64,000 nt of DNA from positions 7,323,501 through 7,387,500 of the forward strand of contig JAWQUS010000004.1 of the NCBI GenBank assembly GCA_036365455.1, given 5' to 3'. Made by a program: the position numbers and the translations under genes. Below the pieces are notes generated by a model. It was not told the origin of the DNA, searched no databases, and saw only the letters and a program-made list of their open reading frames with translations. Shown here piece after piece: positions 1-11,960 of this stretch (position 1 is its first letter; each line of letters begins with the position of its first letter). This DNA comes from Macrosoma leucophasiata. Its lineage: Eukaryota > Arthropoda > Insecta > Lepidoptera > Hedylidae.

Positions 1-90
1 GTTCCTGTGGGTGCACACGGTCCTGCAACTCAAGGACAACCTGGAGAACTCGCAGCGGCCCGTCATTGTCTGCACCAATCAAGTACTCAG
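1..90 (+). CDS. bHLH-PAS transcription factor, exon ending the PAS-B domain (partial)
   Basis: Frame 2 (codons from base 2) reads a 30-residue piece beginning FLWVHTVLQLKDN and ending VIVCTNQVL, then meets a consensus donor (CAG|gtatgt) at 91. The W-x-x-T...I-V-C-x-N-x-V-L pattern is the last strand pair of a PAS-B domain in bHLH-PAS factors. The split serine codon (AG|T) joins in frame to the exon at 19749, which continues SEQEAAVMKANPWLYHYY. Together these look like the dysfusion/NPAS4 branch, nuclear factors that dimerise with ARNT/Tango; in flies dysfusion acts in tracheal fusion cells. The basic HLH and PAS-A parts must lie upstream of the window. Family membership is fairly sure; the exact orthologue is inferred from memory, so I leave the symbol blank. 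Single-minded or trachealess are alternatives. Confidence 0.7.
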
Positions 91-129
91 GTATGTAGCT
101 TCACTTTAGTATGTTTTTTTTCGTTCCAG

Positions 130-418
130 TTTTTTTTATGTTATGGAAGTGGCAATAAAGGATGCAGTTCACATTGATTTTAAGTGATGACTGCAGCCTA
201 TAGACACCCACACAAAGACCGAGGTCAAAATGCAGGTGCGTTACCACTCCTGAGGCCTAAGGTGTTATGCCTCTGTGCCGGAAATTACAGGGCCGTACAT
301 TACCACCTGACCGGAACACGATAGTGCTGAACACTACCATTTAGCGGCAAGTTTATTAGGTAATGCGGTGGTGCCTTCGCCCGTGAGCTCCGTCACTGGA
401 GCTCTACCACCAGTAAAA
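130..418 (-). repeat. Retroposon family A copy (antisense)
   Basis: About 290 bp running from a T-run plus 'atgttatggaagtgg' to 'ctaccaccagtaaaa'. Read on the minus strand it starts 'ttactggtggtagagctc' and ends in an A-rich tail. The same unit with the same two ends recurs about 16 times in the window on both strands, which is SINE-like behaviour. The layout resembles an abundant Bombyx repeat beginning 'actggtggtag'; that link is from memory. Confidence 0.85.
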
Positions 419-1464
419 GTTTCGTCATGTCTCTTTGTCCTCAGTTTAACTCAGAAACTGGTCGTACTTTGACTGTTGTTATTTGGCATAAATATACATA
501 TTAATCAGACCGACAAAGCAATGAACTAAAATATTGTTAAAAAAAAATTAAGAGTTTTATACACAATCGTAACATAAAAAAAAATATTAGAATATGCAAA
601 AACTAAATTGATTGCATTAATACTATTTGAATTAAAACTGATATTTGAATAACAGAACTGTATAGGTTTGTACTTGTACATATACGCGTTGAAATCTTTT
701 CAATGTAAACTTAATTTAAGCTACTTTTTACTACATTTTTAAACCCTATCGATTATCTGTAACCATTCGATTAAGATTTTAAGTAATCTTTTAATTAACC
801 ATAATTCTTGTCCGGTTGTCGCTTCTACGTCGAATTTAACCACTTCAGCTTACTAATCTGGTGTACTTTTTCTTTTGTATTCTTTTTTTTATGACTATTA
901 ATTTCAGTTAATCTATTTGGGACCAGGGAGATGAATTCAATTAAAAAATAACATACATACATTACACAAGATAATTCACACTAAAACTAGAGCCTTATGA
1001 AGCCAAACTACCCTTGAATTTGCCGGTTAAATTTAACAAAACTTTAACTCAAAAGGTTTACATTATCGGTGTAGCAACATACCATTACTAGTAATTTAAT
1101 TTCAAATCTTTAAAGTTATTACCAGCATTTTTCAACTAAGTAAGACCTCAACTTTAGTTAAAAGCTTACTTAGCGATAATAAATCATTGAACCACTCACA
1201 AAACATTCACATAATCGTTCGTTCCCGCAGAAAATCTCTTATTGCCCGTTAATATATCAAGACAACCGGCAATCCAGCGATCAGGGTGAAATTACTTCAT
1301 CGTCGACCCTATGCGCATGCGCAATTATGGTTTCACTAACCATCGTTGAATATAAATAATAATAACAATAAATGTATTTTCTAAGGCCATAAATACAGTA
1401 CATTAACAGTGAAATATGTTGATATCTCTGACAATTGCGATGTGATCAAAATTATCAACAAAAA
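419..1464. other. Intronic AT-rich sequence, no feature seen
   Basis: Part of the long first visible intron of the bHLH-PAS gene. No open frame, hairpin or repeat shared with the rest of the window was recognised. Confidence 0.5.
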
Positions 1465-1775
1465 CGTAACTTCACGCCTGTAATCCCCGAAGGGGTAGGC
1501 AGAGGTAAATGCATGCATTCAAGCATACATGCAAACACCCACGATTCGCCGGTTACGTTTTGGCCCATGTAACAGGTGGCGAGCCTGTTGACATCTCCGG
1601 GCACATTACCAAACTTTGAGGTACTGGGAAATTTCCAGAAAATGGAAAAATCCCAATAGAACCAGAGATAAAGGCTTTTTCACCTTTATCTCTGATAACC
1701 CCCTACCCGGGAATCGAACCCAGGACCTCAGCGTAGTAGTAGTGGCCTGCTACCACTAGGCTACCGAGGCAGTTA
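1465..1775 (-). repeat. tRNA-headed SINE, family B (antisense)
   Basis: Antisense copy of the SINE seen complete at 4329-4641. It begins 'cgtaacttcacgcctg' and ends with the complement of the tRNA-like head (box B complement 'ggaatcgaacc', then 'ctaccgaggcagtt'). It is almost identical to the sense copy 2.5 kb away, so both are young. Confidence 0.85.
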
Positions 1776-1983
1776 AAAAAAAATATCAATATTTTTTTTT
1801 GTTCGAAAGCAATACTACCTAAACTGCTAATATACAATAATTAGTGTACAAAACAATAATTGTTAAGAATGTACTAAATAATTACTTAACCAATCTAAAG
1901 CCTAGGAGCTGTATCGCATAGACCCTTGAATTTAAAGTACATGTCTATAGTATGCAGGTTTGACTTACCATCAACGCAATTTT

Positions 1984-2245
1984 ATATAATGGAGGTTGTA
2001 AACAAGAACAGTTCACATACATGTTAAGTGATGACTGCAGCCTTTAGACATCTTCACAAAAACCAGAGGCAGATGCGTTGCCACCCCTGAGACCTCAGCT
2101 GTTATGGCTCTGTGGTATTTATTACGGGACCATATATTACCATCTAACCGGAACACGATATATGCTGTACACTACCATTTGGTGGCACATAGATGAGGTA
2201 ATGCGATGGTGCCTACGCCTTCGAGCTTCTACACTTGGAACTCAA
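1984..2245 (-). repeat. Diverged family A copy (antisense)
   Basis: Matches family A across most of its length ('ttaagtgatgactgcagcct', 'ggaacacgata', 'gcggt/gcgatggtgcctacgc') but with many substitutions. An older insertion. Confidence 0.7.
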
Positions 2246-2252
2246 GGCAATC

Positions 2253-2650
2253 AAGGCAATGCAATAAAATGTGAAGGAAGGATTTGACAGTTGGAAGAGC
2301 GGCTGGACTAGATTCCCAGTAGTCACGAGTTCGAATCTCGCCTGAAGTAAAATTTTTCTTTAGAAAATATATTTCACTAGCATGTGTAATTGCGAAAATT
2401 AAAAAAAATTATTGAAGGGTAAAAGCGACTTCTTTACGATATTTAATAAACTGCAAACTTTATTATATCGGTTGCCTATAACTAGCATTATTGGCAATAG
2501 ATGTCGCTACTGCCCCCTTAAGGCAATGCAATAAAATGTGAAGGTAGAATTTGACAAATCACGCGTGAATTTCGGAAGTTTAGTTAGAAGAGCGGCTGGA
2601 CTAGATACCCAGGTCGCGAGTTCGAGTCTCGCCCGAAAACGTTTTTCTTT
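2253..2650 (+). repeat. tRNA-like repeat, two tandem copies about 267 bp apart
   Basis: 'ggcaatgcaataaaatgtg' starts both units (2255 and 2522). Each unit contains a tRNA-like stretch: 'gaagagcggctggactaga' followed by a B-box-like 'gagttcgaatctcgcc' or 'gagttcgagtctcgcc'. Both are followed by 'aaatatatt(t)tcactagcatgtg'-type sequence. The first unit lacks the 5' half of the cloverleaf. The complete version is at 63879-63953 on the minus strand. Confidence 0.7.
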
Positions 2651-3841
2651 CCATTTTTCTTTTAAAAAAATATATTTTACTAGCATGTGTTATTGTGAAA
2701 AATAAATAAAATTCGTAACCTTTGTTTAAAATCACACGTTAACTAAAAAGTTATGTTGAGACGAATCATAAAATCACAATTCATAGACATCGATAAATAT
2801 GCACTTATTATTTATTAACTGTCCGTCGTAACATCATAGACCGATCTGCGGGTCGTTTCGCACAGGGGTTTTATTCTCACAACATCAGTTTATTCAGTTT
2901 ATTCATTTATTTCATATAATTAGGCTCCTGGAGAGCACTTTTACATCGTCATTTTTTTTTAAACTAACCTAGAGTGAATAACCACTAATAATAATCAAAA
3001 ATACATAATAAATTAAATAGACACTGAACAATTTTGTATAATATGGAAAGCATCAATTATTTACAAATTCCTCCATCGTCATCATAGTCGTAATCACAAT
3101 GAAATCGATTTTTTTAGGACGGACTTATCGACGGCTCGTTTTAGCGGCATTAGTCTAATTCATCGGGCAATTGGCGAGCGCAGAAGGCGCGCCAGCCTCA
3201 GCAATAATGTTAGCCTTGACCCCTGTGGGTCCAAAGTTTGTCTTAGGACGTTGTTGAGGGGTTGTCACATAAGACATATGCGATTAGGGGCAGTGCAACT
3301 TTCGCTCTATTTATTGGTTGATGGATAACTGGAATACGACCACACGGATCGTGCTAGACGCGGCGCATTATGCGGTTGTTTGTTTGTGTTGTAAATGTTT
3401 ATTCATTGATGATAGCCAACGTGGTCTCGTCGTTCGGGTCTTTTAGGACGTGCTTTGGACGTCTCCTTTTGGTGCGATCAAAGGAAGAACGAAATCGATG
3501 CTCCTACTTCAACCAACGCGCGCGCCCTTAGTGAGAGCAAGAAAGCAAATCGATACAGTTGCGATTGAGCTTGCAATGTTTGAGAATAAGACCCCAAACA
3601 CTTGCAAAAACCGACGACGATGGACATAAACATAAAAATTTATATCGATTGTAAAACATGTCTATGTTTATGATTGAACTCTGATTTTTTTATCGATAGT
3701 TAAGACATAAATAATCCTTTTTTTGCATTTATGAATCATACTTTAGCGATGGTAGACTTCCATTGTTAGCGCTCGCATCACCGTAATACCCAATCTATTT
3801 TCCGTCAAATGTAAGAGTGCGACAGACTATTATATGTCGAA
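2651..3841. other. Intronic sequence, nothing recognised
   Basis: Mostly unique sequence. The part from about 3090 to 3560 is richer in G+C than its surroundings, without a coding frame; it could be regulatory but nothing shows this. Confidence 0.4.
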
Positions 3842-4035
3842 ACTAGCTGTGACTTCGCTCGCGTGATAATTTATGATTGTTCAGTATGTACCCGGACGAA
3901 GTCGTGCGCGCAGCTAGTATAAAAGTAGCCTAAGTTACTTCTTATTACATAAGCTATCTGCCAGTGAAAGTCCCGTCAAAATCGGTAAAACCGTTGCCGA
4001 GATTAGCGGGAACAAACAGACAGACAGACAGACAA
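3842..4035 (+). repeat. Decayed interspersed repeat ('cttcgctcgcgtg ... cagacagaca' type)
   Basis: Begins 'aactagctgtgacttcgctc', contains 'tcaaaatcggtaaaaccgtt' and ends in a (caga)n run at 4018-4034. This arrangement is typical of very common non-autonomous repeats in Lepidoptera; related pieces lie at 17690-17885, 42700-42850 and 50621-50815. Confidence 0.55.
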
Positions 4036-4315
4036 AAATTGTAAGAAATGTTATTTTGGTATATGTACCGTGTATACATACATATGCGTTTAGCAAAAAG
4101 CGGTTACTTTTATATTACAAACAGACACTCCAATTTTATTTATTTGTATATATGAGCGTAATGTATGACGCCACATGTAATGTCACAGAGAAAAAATAAC
4201 TGACAATACATTGAACACACAGGCGGCAGATAGATTCATTAGTACCTGGTTGACCGAGCTTCGCTCCGTAGCGATTTTTGAAAATTATATTTAGTATGAA
4301 CTGCATATACGACTA

Positions 4316-4654
4316 ACGTTAGTAGACTGCCTCGGTAGCCTAGTGGTAGCAGGCCACTACTACTACGCTGAGGTCCTGGGTTCGATTCCCGGGTAGGGGG
4401 TTATCAGAGATACTGGTGAAAAAGCCTTTATCTCTGGTTCTATTGGGATTTTTCCATTTTCTGGAAATTTCCCAGTACCTCAAAGTTTGGTAATGTGCCC
4501 GGAGATGTCAACAGGCTCGCCACCTGTTACATGGGCCAAAACGTAACCGGCGAATCGTGGGTGTTTGCATGTATGCTTGAATGCATGCATTTACCTCTGC
4601 CTACCCCTTCGGGGATTACAGGCGTGAAGTTACGTCAAGTTACGTTAGTAGACT
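4316..4654 (+). mobile_element. Complete tRNA-headed SINE, family B, with 13-bp target duplication
   Basis: Perfect direct repeats 'acgttagtagact' at 4316-4328 and 4642-4654 bracket the element at 4329-4641. The head has a pol III box A (tagcctagtgg, 4336-4346) and a consensus box B (ggttcgattcc, 4379-4389), so it derives from a tRNA. The body reads 'ctttatctctggttctattg' and the 3' end 'ggcgtgaagttacgtc' has no long poly(A). This is the reference copy for the family in this window. Confidence 0.9.
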
Positions 4655-4965
4655 AATGGTTCTTCTATTTATCAATAGATGGCGTTAGTCGTCGGTTATG
4701 AAGAATATTTATTATTAACTTGGAACCGAGCTTTTCTTGGACCTGGAACCTAAATAAATCGATTTCTTGACCCGAAAATCCCCTAATCTGTAAGTTTCAA
4801 GAAAATCGTTGGAGCCGTTTCCGAGATCTTGATTCTATATATATATACAAGCATTGCTCGTTTAAAGGTATTAGATTACATATTCTCTGGTAATGTGGTG
4901 GTGCCAACGCCCGCGAGCTCCGTCGCTAGAGCTATAGAGCTCTATTTTTTAGTACATATAACGTA
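4655..4965. other. Repeat debris including a family A scrap
   Basis: 4885-4934 matches the '3-prime' third of antisense family A ('tggtggtgccaacgcccgcg'). The piece around 4790-4870 ('aagaaaatcgttggagccgt ... atatatatac') looks like the end of another common repeat. No gene. Confidence 0.5.
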
Positions 4966-5258
4966 TCTTCACGTAATAACTGTAATCCCCGAAGGGGTAG
5001 ACAGAGGTAAATGCATGCATTCAAGCATACATGCAAACACCCATGACTCGCCGGTTACGTTTTTTGGTTCATGTCACAGGTGGCGAACCTGTTGCCATCT
5101 CCGGGCACATTACCAAACTCCGAGGTAGTGGGATACATCCAGAAAATGGAAAAATCCCAATAGAACCAGAGATAAAGGATTTTAAACCGTTATCTCTGAT
5201 AGCCCCCGGGGGCTCCAGCGTAATAGTAGTGGCCTGCTACCACTACACTACTGAGTTA
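4966..5258 (-). repeat. Family B SINE (antisense), diverged
   Basis: Shares 'ctgtaatccccgaaggggta' and the body with the 1465 copy. The tRNA-like head is damaged ('tagcccccgggggctccagcg') and the box B is lost, so it cannot be transcribed from its own promoter. Confidence 0.8.
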
Positions 5259-5674
5259 GTTAGGCAGTTTGTACATATCTTGCCACGATTCTTTATGCAT
5301 AATTTTCTGGTGGTAGCAACATTAAATCATGCATTCAGCATAGAATTCAATACTGCATAGCTATTTTAACTGTAGTAATGTTTTTAAAATAATAGAATTT
5401 GTTCCTCAGCATCAAACTAATAATTGCGACAAAAAGACAATACCCATTCGACTCAATATCGATTGCTATATTATAATAATTGATATCGTTAAAGCATGTT
5501 AGCCGATACTAAAGAGCAATATTTATCGTCAACTATGCGATACCCACAACGGGCCATTATGATTACGGTTCTAATAATACTCGTGTGGTACGGCAAACAG
5601 TAATTATGAATTAACCTATAATTGGGATAATCTTGTATGGAATTTTATTTGTTCAACGATGCGAACGGCTTTTT

Positions 5675-6235
5675 AGGGTTCCGTACCTTAAAAGGAATAA
5701 TGGAACGCTTATAAGAGCATTCGTGCTTTTTTCTGTCTGTCAGATCTTACTCGACTAAAGTACTGGCCCAGTAAGTTAAAATTTGTTACCACCACTAGCG
5801 ACCCAAACAAAAACGTATAACATAAATAAATTAATTCGAAAAATTGTGGGTCATTTTTGGGCATAAATTTGACATGTTTAAAAAATAAAAGTACATATGA
5901 AACACTTTGCAATCGATACTCTACAAATAAGAGGTTAATCTATACTTACTTAGTAACCCCTTACTGAAACACCCATGTGAAATATAATTTTAAAAAAATC
6001 CTTTTGAAGTTATTAGCGAAAATAGAAAAAAAATGTCCTCGTCCGCCCTTGTCTCTGGTAGTACTATCTCCGAACCTATTTTTTATGAAAAAATAGGGCA
6101 GATAGTTTTTTACTAACTTAAGTATTATACTAAGAATAGGAAAACCTAAAATAATTCTATGGTATTTAAGGTAATAAAGGAAATTTTTCAATTGTACGAA
6201 ACCCTGTGAATGCGAGTCCGACTCGGACTTGGCCG
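5675..6235 (+). repeat. Interspersed repeat with 'agggttccgta' start and 'cttggccg' end
   Basis: Starts 'agggttccgtacctt' and ends with the small palindrome 'cgagtccgactcggacttgg'. The same termini bound a second element at 46703-47344. Short frames inside are not protein-like. The termini match a repeat type very common in moths (from memory); class not assigned. Confidence 0.65.
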
Positions 6236-7765
6236 TTTCTTTTTTAATAACTGTAACGACGTATTTAAGGTTACCTATACTTCAATTTGTTAAACGCTTA
6301 ATAAGCCTCCGAGGCCGGTGCTATTTTGATGTTAATTTAATGTAATGATGGTAGGAAACCATGGATGGTAGTGTGACACACAAAACACAAAAACCAAAGA
6401 CAAAATGTATGTGTTTCTCTCTGTGAGTAGTAACGGATAATACATTACCATCTTATATTTGCTAACTAAACTTAGTTTTTTTTTTTAATTTATCGAGGGT
6501 TTGTTCGGCTTTGAACATGCCACCCTCAGTGCTTTGTCACTTGCATTATCAAATGTGCAGGATAGAAAAAGTCAAGGGAGAGATTAGCAACACTGTAGCT
6601 AAAATACGTTTATGAATAAGGGGTAAATATTTAAGAAACACATTATAGACGATCGCTGACCGATTTGCTTGTTTGGTTGTCGCTTCTAGGTCGAATTCCA
6701 CTTCGGCTTACGAATCTGGTCAATTTATAAATATTTATTTCTGTTATTTTTCTGACAAATAATTTATTTACGTATTTGGTTGACCAAAGAGATCAGAGAA
6801 GCAGAAAATATTGGCTTTGCCTAAATTAGGTACAATATTTGTTTGTTAAAAAAAATCGTGCCAAGATTTGTACTAAAAAAATACGTTCTTACCTAAGTTA
6901 TTTACATATGACAATATAAAGATTGATACCTCTTCACAATATGCTAAATGAGATAAATCAAAAACTTATGAAATTTATTCGCAACATTCGCAAAATAACA
7001 TTAATACTACGTTTTTAAACGAAATTACCAGTAAACGTCTAACCTAATTGCCTTTAAAACTAGCCTATTAAACTGATAATTCCAGTACACACAACGGACT
7101 TTGAAAAATAGCTGCCATAACTTCAAGCGGTCACTAACAGACTTCCCTATTGAGATATCAATACTAGATGACGTTGGATGTCGGTATGCCGAGTGAACAC
7201 CTGCACCTTTTAACATAATTTATTTATCTACTGATTTTTTCAAGAGTTTCATACGCTGTGTATGTATATTGTAGATAAATGATAATATTTTTATTTTTCG
7301 AAACACATGTGAGTGAATTTAGAAAATAAAGAAAAATTAGATTTTGGGCAGGAATCGACTTTGCGACCTCAGGATAACCACCATTAATCATATTTAATTC
7401 AAAGATTTATATAAATTTATGGTGTTAAAAATAATAATAGTATATTGTGCCACAAGGGTGGAAAAGAAAGTACTATATTTCTTCCCATGTGTGAAATTGT
7501 ATCGCAATCAGGTGGGTAGAGATTAAGTAATTTCTTCTATTACCTATTTTTCTTCTACTATTTTTCTCCTGCCGAAAGTTTGCAAATTTCGATAATAATT
7601 GGTAGTAAAACTGTATAATAATATTGAGTCGGAATTAAAGAACTTATCACCGTTATCATCATAAATTTAGCAGATGTGAATTGATGATGTTTTTGATTAT
7701 TATTGACTGTAAGTATTTTTATTCAGATTTTAATTTACTTTTAAGTATCTGTTAAACTCTAACCC
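6236..7765. other. Intronic sequence with two repeat relics
   Basis: A weak family A relic lies at about 6336-6460 and a MITE relic at 6529-6621 (listed separately). The rest is AT-rich with no coding frame I can support. Confidence 0.4.
6529..6621 (+). mobile_element. Relic of the 'CCTTATTCATAAACG' MITE
   Basis: Shares the interior ('caaatgtgcaggatagaaaa', 'gggagagattagcaac') and the right terminus 'cgtttatgaataagg' (6607-6621) with the intact copy at 7766-7905. The left terminus is gone. Confidence 0.7.
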
Positions 7766-7905
7766 CCTTATTCATAAACGTACATTAGATACGTTTTAGC
7801 TAAAGAATGCTTTGTCCTTGTCAGTTGCATGGTCAAATGTGCAGGATAGAAAAAAACAAAGGAGAGATAAGCAACAATTTAGTTAAAACACGTTTATGAA
7901 TAAGG
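7766..7905. mobile_element. 140-bp MITE with 15-bp perfect terminal inverted repeats
   Basis: Left end ccttattcataaacg (7766-7780) and right end cgtttatgaataagg (7891-7905) are exact reverse complements. No coding capacity, so it would need a transposase in trans. No clear target duplication was found next to it, so the superfamily is open. Confidence 0.75.
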
Positions 7906-9235
7906 AAGTTACTTTCTTAAATTTTTAATTTCTGTTCAAAAGTATAGGTATAAAGTAAAGATTATATCTACACTATATTTATCTATCCTTCTTTCTTTTT
8001 ATTTCTTTCCGGCAAAAGTTTATTTAGTACAAATCGATCATATAGATCATAATGGTTCAGTTTTGTGTAACACCGACCAACGACTTCGCGCGTCCGAAAC
8101 GTAAACGCGTCTCATGGTAAAGGTCTACAGCGAATAAATATTGTAAGGGGGTGATTTATTGAGTAAGAACGCTTGCAAGGCGATCAACCAGCCGATGTTA
8201 CTATCGGGATGGTTTGAAATATGCCTGCAGAGGGCTATTGTTGTGATGTGAGAAACTGTGTTTAACAAGCGCGGGTCTTGATCGATGGCAGCGCATACTT
8301 TACTCCCGACTATATTTTATAGCGCGAAAATACACTAAAACCAGCTAATTTTGAGATATTCAACCGTGTACTCTGGTTCCGATTTAATCTCTGTTATTTT
8401 ACGCCAGCTATTCAATATACAGCTAGCGGTGTTGTGGTATTCAATTTATTATATCTCGTATGAGGTAAACACACCATACTAAGAACCCATAGTTATGGTA
8501 TAAGTACGAAAGCCTCTGTTGCAAAGGTTAAAGTGAACATGTACCTTATTTTTATAGTTTGGTCAAGTCGACTCGACGAACAAATCGCCGTGCAATTTAG
8601 CAATATTTATTTTAATGTGATTAATATGAATTCTGACGTTTTGATATTTTTTAAGCTAAAACACTTTTTTATGAATCCAATAGATGCATGTATCAATGCA
8701 ATCCTACTATGTTTTAATCCACGGGTAAAAACATCAGCAGGAATAATACAAATAAGTTTTCAGAGACCCTTTTTTATTATAATATTCGTATGTGAAAAAT
8801 TCACATTCACATTTGTGAAACTTCACTAACAACTTACTATCAATATGAACTGTATTCTTGTTCATAATAACAAAAAAGACGATATTATTCTTAAACTGCA
8901 GCTTTGTATCCAAACTTTGTTTAAATCTACATTTTTGATATGTAAATATTGCTCCGTTGTAGAAACAATATTTAAAATGAATTAGTATTATTCTCTCATT
9001 TAACAGAAGTTATAATAAGATCTTCAGTTTGCTTATAACTGCACCGGTTTAAAGCTATTTGCTATGATTAATGTGTGGCAATGTACTCCAACTATTGCCA
9101 CTTGCGCCGGCGCACTTTTGAGTAGGTAGTTGAGCCCGCGTTAGTGTAGGGTCAGTCTTACGGCTTATAATCGTTAAGAGATTTTAAATAAGGGGACGAG
9201 TTTTCCGTAGGTTATTCGTATAGGTATCTATACTT
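7906..9235. other. Intronic sequence, nothing recognised
   Basis: A 98-codon frame at 8533-8829 has no recognisable domain and AT-driven composition (F, I, N, K); I treat it as chance. No repeats shared with the rest of the window were seen. Confidence 0.4.
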
Positions 9236-9706
9236 TTTTATGTTATGATGGTGGCAAATGAGCTTGAAGTTCACATTGAAGGTAAAATATTGCAATTTAT
9301 AGACACCTGTAGACGTTGCCCCTTTTTGAGGCATAATATGTTTAGTTTGTGATAGCGATTAGTTATGGAGCCGCATTAGGTATGAGTAATATCATAATTA
9401 AAAATTAAAATTAAACATAATGTATGTACCTACCTACTGCAAGTATCGAAAATAGAGCGCAATGACAAAAATTATGTCTACGCTGTCGTATATACCTACA
9501 GCTACACACCTAATTCGTTACTTACTTGTGTTTTTATTTAGTTCTTTAATACATTCATAGACATCTGCACAAAACCACCTGATACCTTAGTTGTCATGTC
9601 CGTGTAATAGTTATGAATACCTACAACCACTTGGCGGCAGATAGATTAGGTAATGCAGTGGTACCTACGCCCTCGAGTCCATACATTAGAACTCTACTAT
9701 TAGTAA
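9236..9706 (-). repeat. Two fragments of family A (antisense)
   Basis: 9236-9345 carries the tail-proximal part ('ttatgatggtggcaaatgag') and 9548-9706 the remaining part ('ttaggtaatgcagtggtacc'). They read as one old copy split by unrelated sequence. Confidence 0.6.
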
Positions 9707-9763
9707 AACACTTTAAAGCTTTACATTTCACAAATGGATATGATCTTTTATAATAATAATAAT

Positions 9764-10048
9764 TTTTACTGGTGGTAGAGCTCCAGTGATGGAGCTCGTG
9801 GACATAGGCACCACCGCATTACCTAATATACTTTCCGCTAAATGGTAGTGCTCAGCACTATCGTGTTCCGGTCAGGTGGTAATGTACGGCCCTGTAATTT
9901 CCGGCACAGAGGCATAACACCTCTACCCTCAGGAGTGGTAACGCAGATCATTTTGACCTTGGTCTTCGTGTATCTATAGGCTGCAGTCATCACTTAACAT
10001 CAATGTGAACTGCATGCTTGTTTACCACTTCGATTACATAAAAAAAAA
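9764..10048 (+). repeat. Family A copy (sense)
   Basis: Starts 'tttttactggtggtagagct' and ends 'cgattacataaaaaaaa'. Sense orientation with poly(A) at the right. It faces the antisense fragments just upstream, giving an inverted pair. Confidence 0.85.
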
Positions 10049-10955
10049 TCATAAACACAAATAAACTAAACAAAAACTAAACCTTAAAACACTTCGTTCC
10101 TTGGTTATTCAATGTCATCATAAGCTACACAACTCATCAGTACCTACCTTTTTTAGTTTTGAACATATAAATCGTCTCTGCGCAAGAACTTGCATTGTTA
10201 GCGTGATTGCGTCATTTGTCACATTTCTGTTACTCTTGCGCAACTTGTATTGCTTTATGCATTTCTGTGATAAATTCTGTTGTTACTCAAGATATCGTAT
10301 TTGAATGAGTTTTTGAATGAGTTCAAATAAAGGCAGTTATCAATTCGTTGCAATATTCTGTGGTCGGTATCACAATACAGAATCAGATAATTTGAGTAAA
10401 AAAATATTCCTTGTAACTTATAAGAAATGTATGACTCAATTAAAAAAAAATATGTATTTTAGGTAAAACATAGGCATATAAATTCGAAGAATCCTTTTAT
10501 TCTCATTTAAACCAAATCAAAACATACTTATATGGTAAGTTATGGAATACGATTGGCTCATGGTCGTGAAACGCTTCAATAAACCTATTTGCTCATATGT
10601 TTACACCACAACCTACAAATGCGGCTCTATTGGCGAAGTGCTGCTTGAAACTGTGCGGTTCTCTAGTAGCACTGAAGAAGTCTTTTGCTCTGATGCTGCA
10701 AATAAACCCGTTCTATCAGCTAACTTGTTTGCCTTTCTGTCGGCAAACTGAAATAAAAAGTACTAAAAATAGGTATAGGTACTAATCTTATAAACAATAT
10801 TATTAATTGCAGCCAAGAGCTAAATAAAGATATTCTAAAAATAGGGATGGACAACAGATTGACTATCACATTGACCTACCTGTTTACCTGTAAATACGAT
10901 TAAACGAAGTAACATAAAAAAGGGACTTTTCTAACGTGAATTGCATGTTTTATTA
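10049..10955. other. Intronic sequence, nothing recognised
   Basis: Two overlapping 60-70 codon frames near 10542-10785 show no domain, splice or composition support. Confidence 0.4.
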
Positions 10956-11250
10956 TTTTTTTTTTTTATGTAATAAAAGTGGCAAACAAGCATGCAGTTC
11001 ACATTGATGTTAAGTGATGACTGCAGCCTATAGACACCCACACAATGACCAGAGGTCAAAATGAAGATGCGCTGCCACTCCTGAGGCATTAGGTGTTATG
11101 CCTCTGTGCCAGAAATTACAGAGCCGTACATTACCACCTGACCGGAACACGATAGTACTGAACACTACCATTTAGCGGCAAGTATATTAGGTAATGCGGT
11201 GGTGCCTACGCCCGCGAGCTCCGTCACTGGAACTCTACCACCAGTAAAAA
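10956..11250 (-). repeat. Family A copy (antisense)
   Basis: Poly(T) start and 'ctctaccaccagtaaaaa' end, close to full length and well conserved with the copies at 130-418 and 39350-39637. Confidence 0.85.
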
Positions 11251-11769
11251 TGTCAATATATCTTCTATACAATATAATTGTAGCCGTGTATCGTTAAGTA
11301 AAGACGTCCCAAAGAAGGTACACGTGTACGAAGCGGTGCGGTACGGCGGTGGCCAACAAATTGTCAACATGTCGGCCGCCTACGTCACGTCCGCGAGATT
11401 TATGTCACCAGCCGCGGACGCACAAATTGGCGGGAAACAGACACGGAGACGTTGATTTCCAACATTCCAACACAGTTATGCATAACAAAGGATTTGACAT
11501 TATGCGATCAATAGCCATTACCACGAGTTCCGCTGGACAGAAGCGGGCAAAAGCTAGTGTATTACCACAGTATATAGGTAATTAACACGTTCGTTTTCTT
11601 TAGGCTGTGGTATTATCATGAAGTTTTAGATGTAGATGGAGACAATTCGAATACCTATATATTGAGCAGAAGCAGTAGTATTCCTATCGATATTCCTGTT
11701 ATTATGATCTGATCCTCTCTAAGTAATGTGTCGCAAAATTAGAAGATAGCGATATCACAAACAAGGAGG
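11251..11769. other. Unique intronic sequence with a GC-richer patch
   Basis: 11310-11460 is richer in G+C than its surroundings and contains the 12-bp palindrome gtacacgtgtac (11318-11329) with an E-box core CACGTG. A 78-codon frame over it has no recognisable domain. Confidence 0.35.
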
Positions 11770-11960
11770 TCGAATCATTTATTTATTTTATTTATTAACT
11801 CTTTATTGTCACACAATACATACATGATATTGGTACAAATGGCGAGCTTAACGCTAAAAGCGCTCTCTACCAGCTAAACCATTCGCAGTTTAGAGAGTGA
11901 GGTGGGCGGTATGATGACACAGCAAACATGGGAAACCATAGACGTACAAATAATAATAAT
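11770..11960 (-). repeat. 3' end of a non-LTR retrotransposon (antisense)
   Basis: On the minus strand the sequence runs through 'tagagagcgcttttagcgtt', then 'gtgtgacaataaagag' and an A-rich (taaa)n tail. A related fragment lies at 46563-46690. The combination of AATAAA and a short A-rich repeat tail fits a LINE 3' end. Confidence 0.55.

Noticed and set aside
4329..4400. Functional tRNA gene from the SINE head
   Set aside because: Only box A and box B survive; the head has no full cloverleaf and is joined to the SINE body with target duplications.
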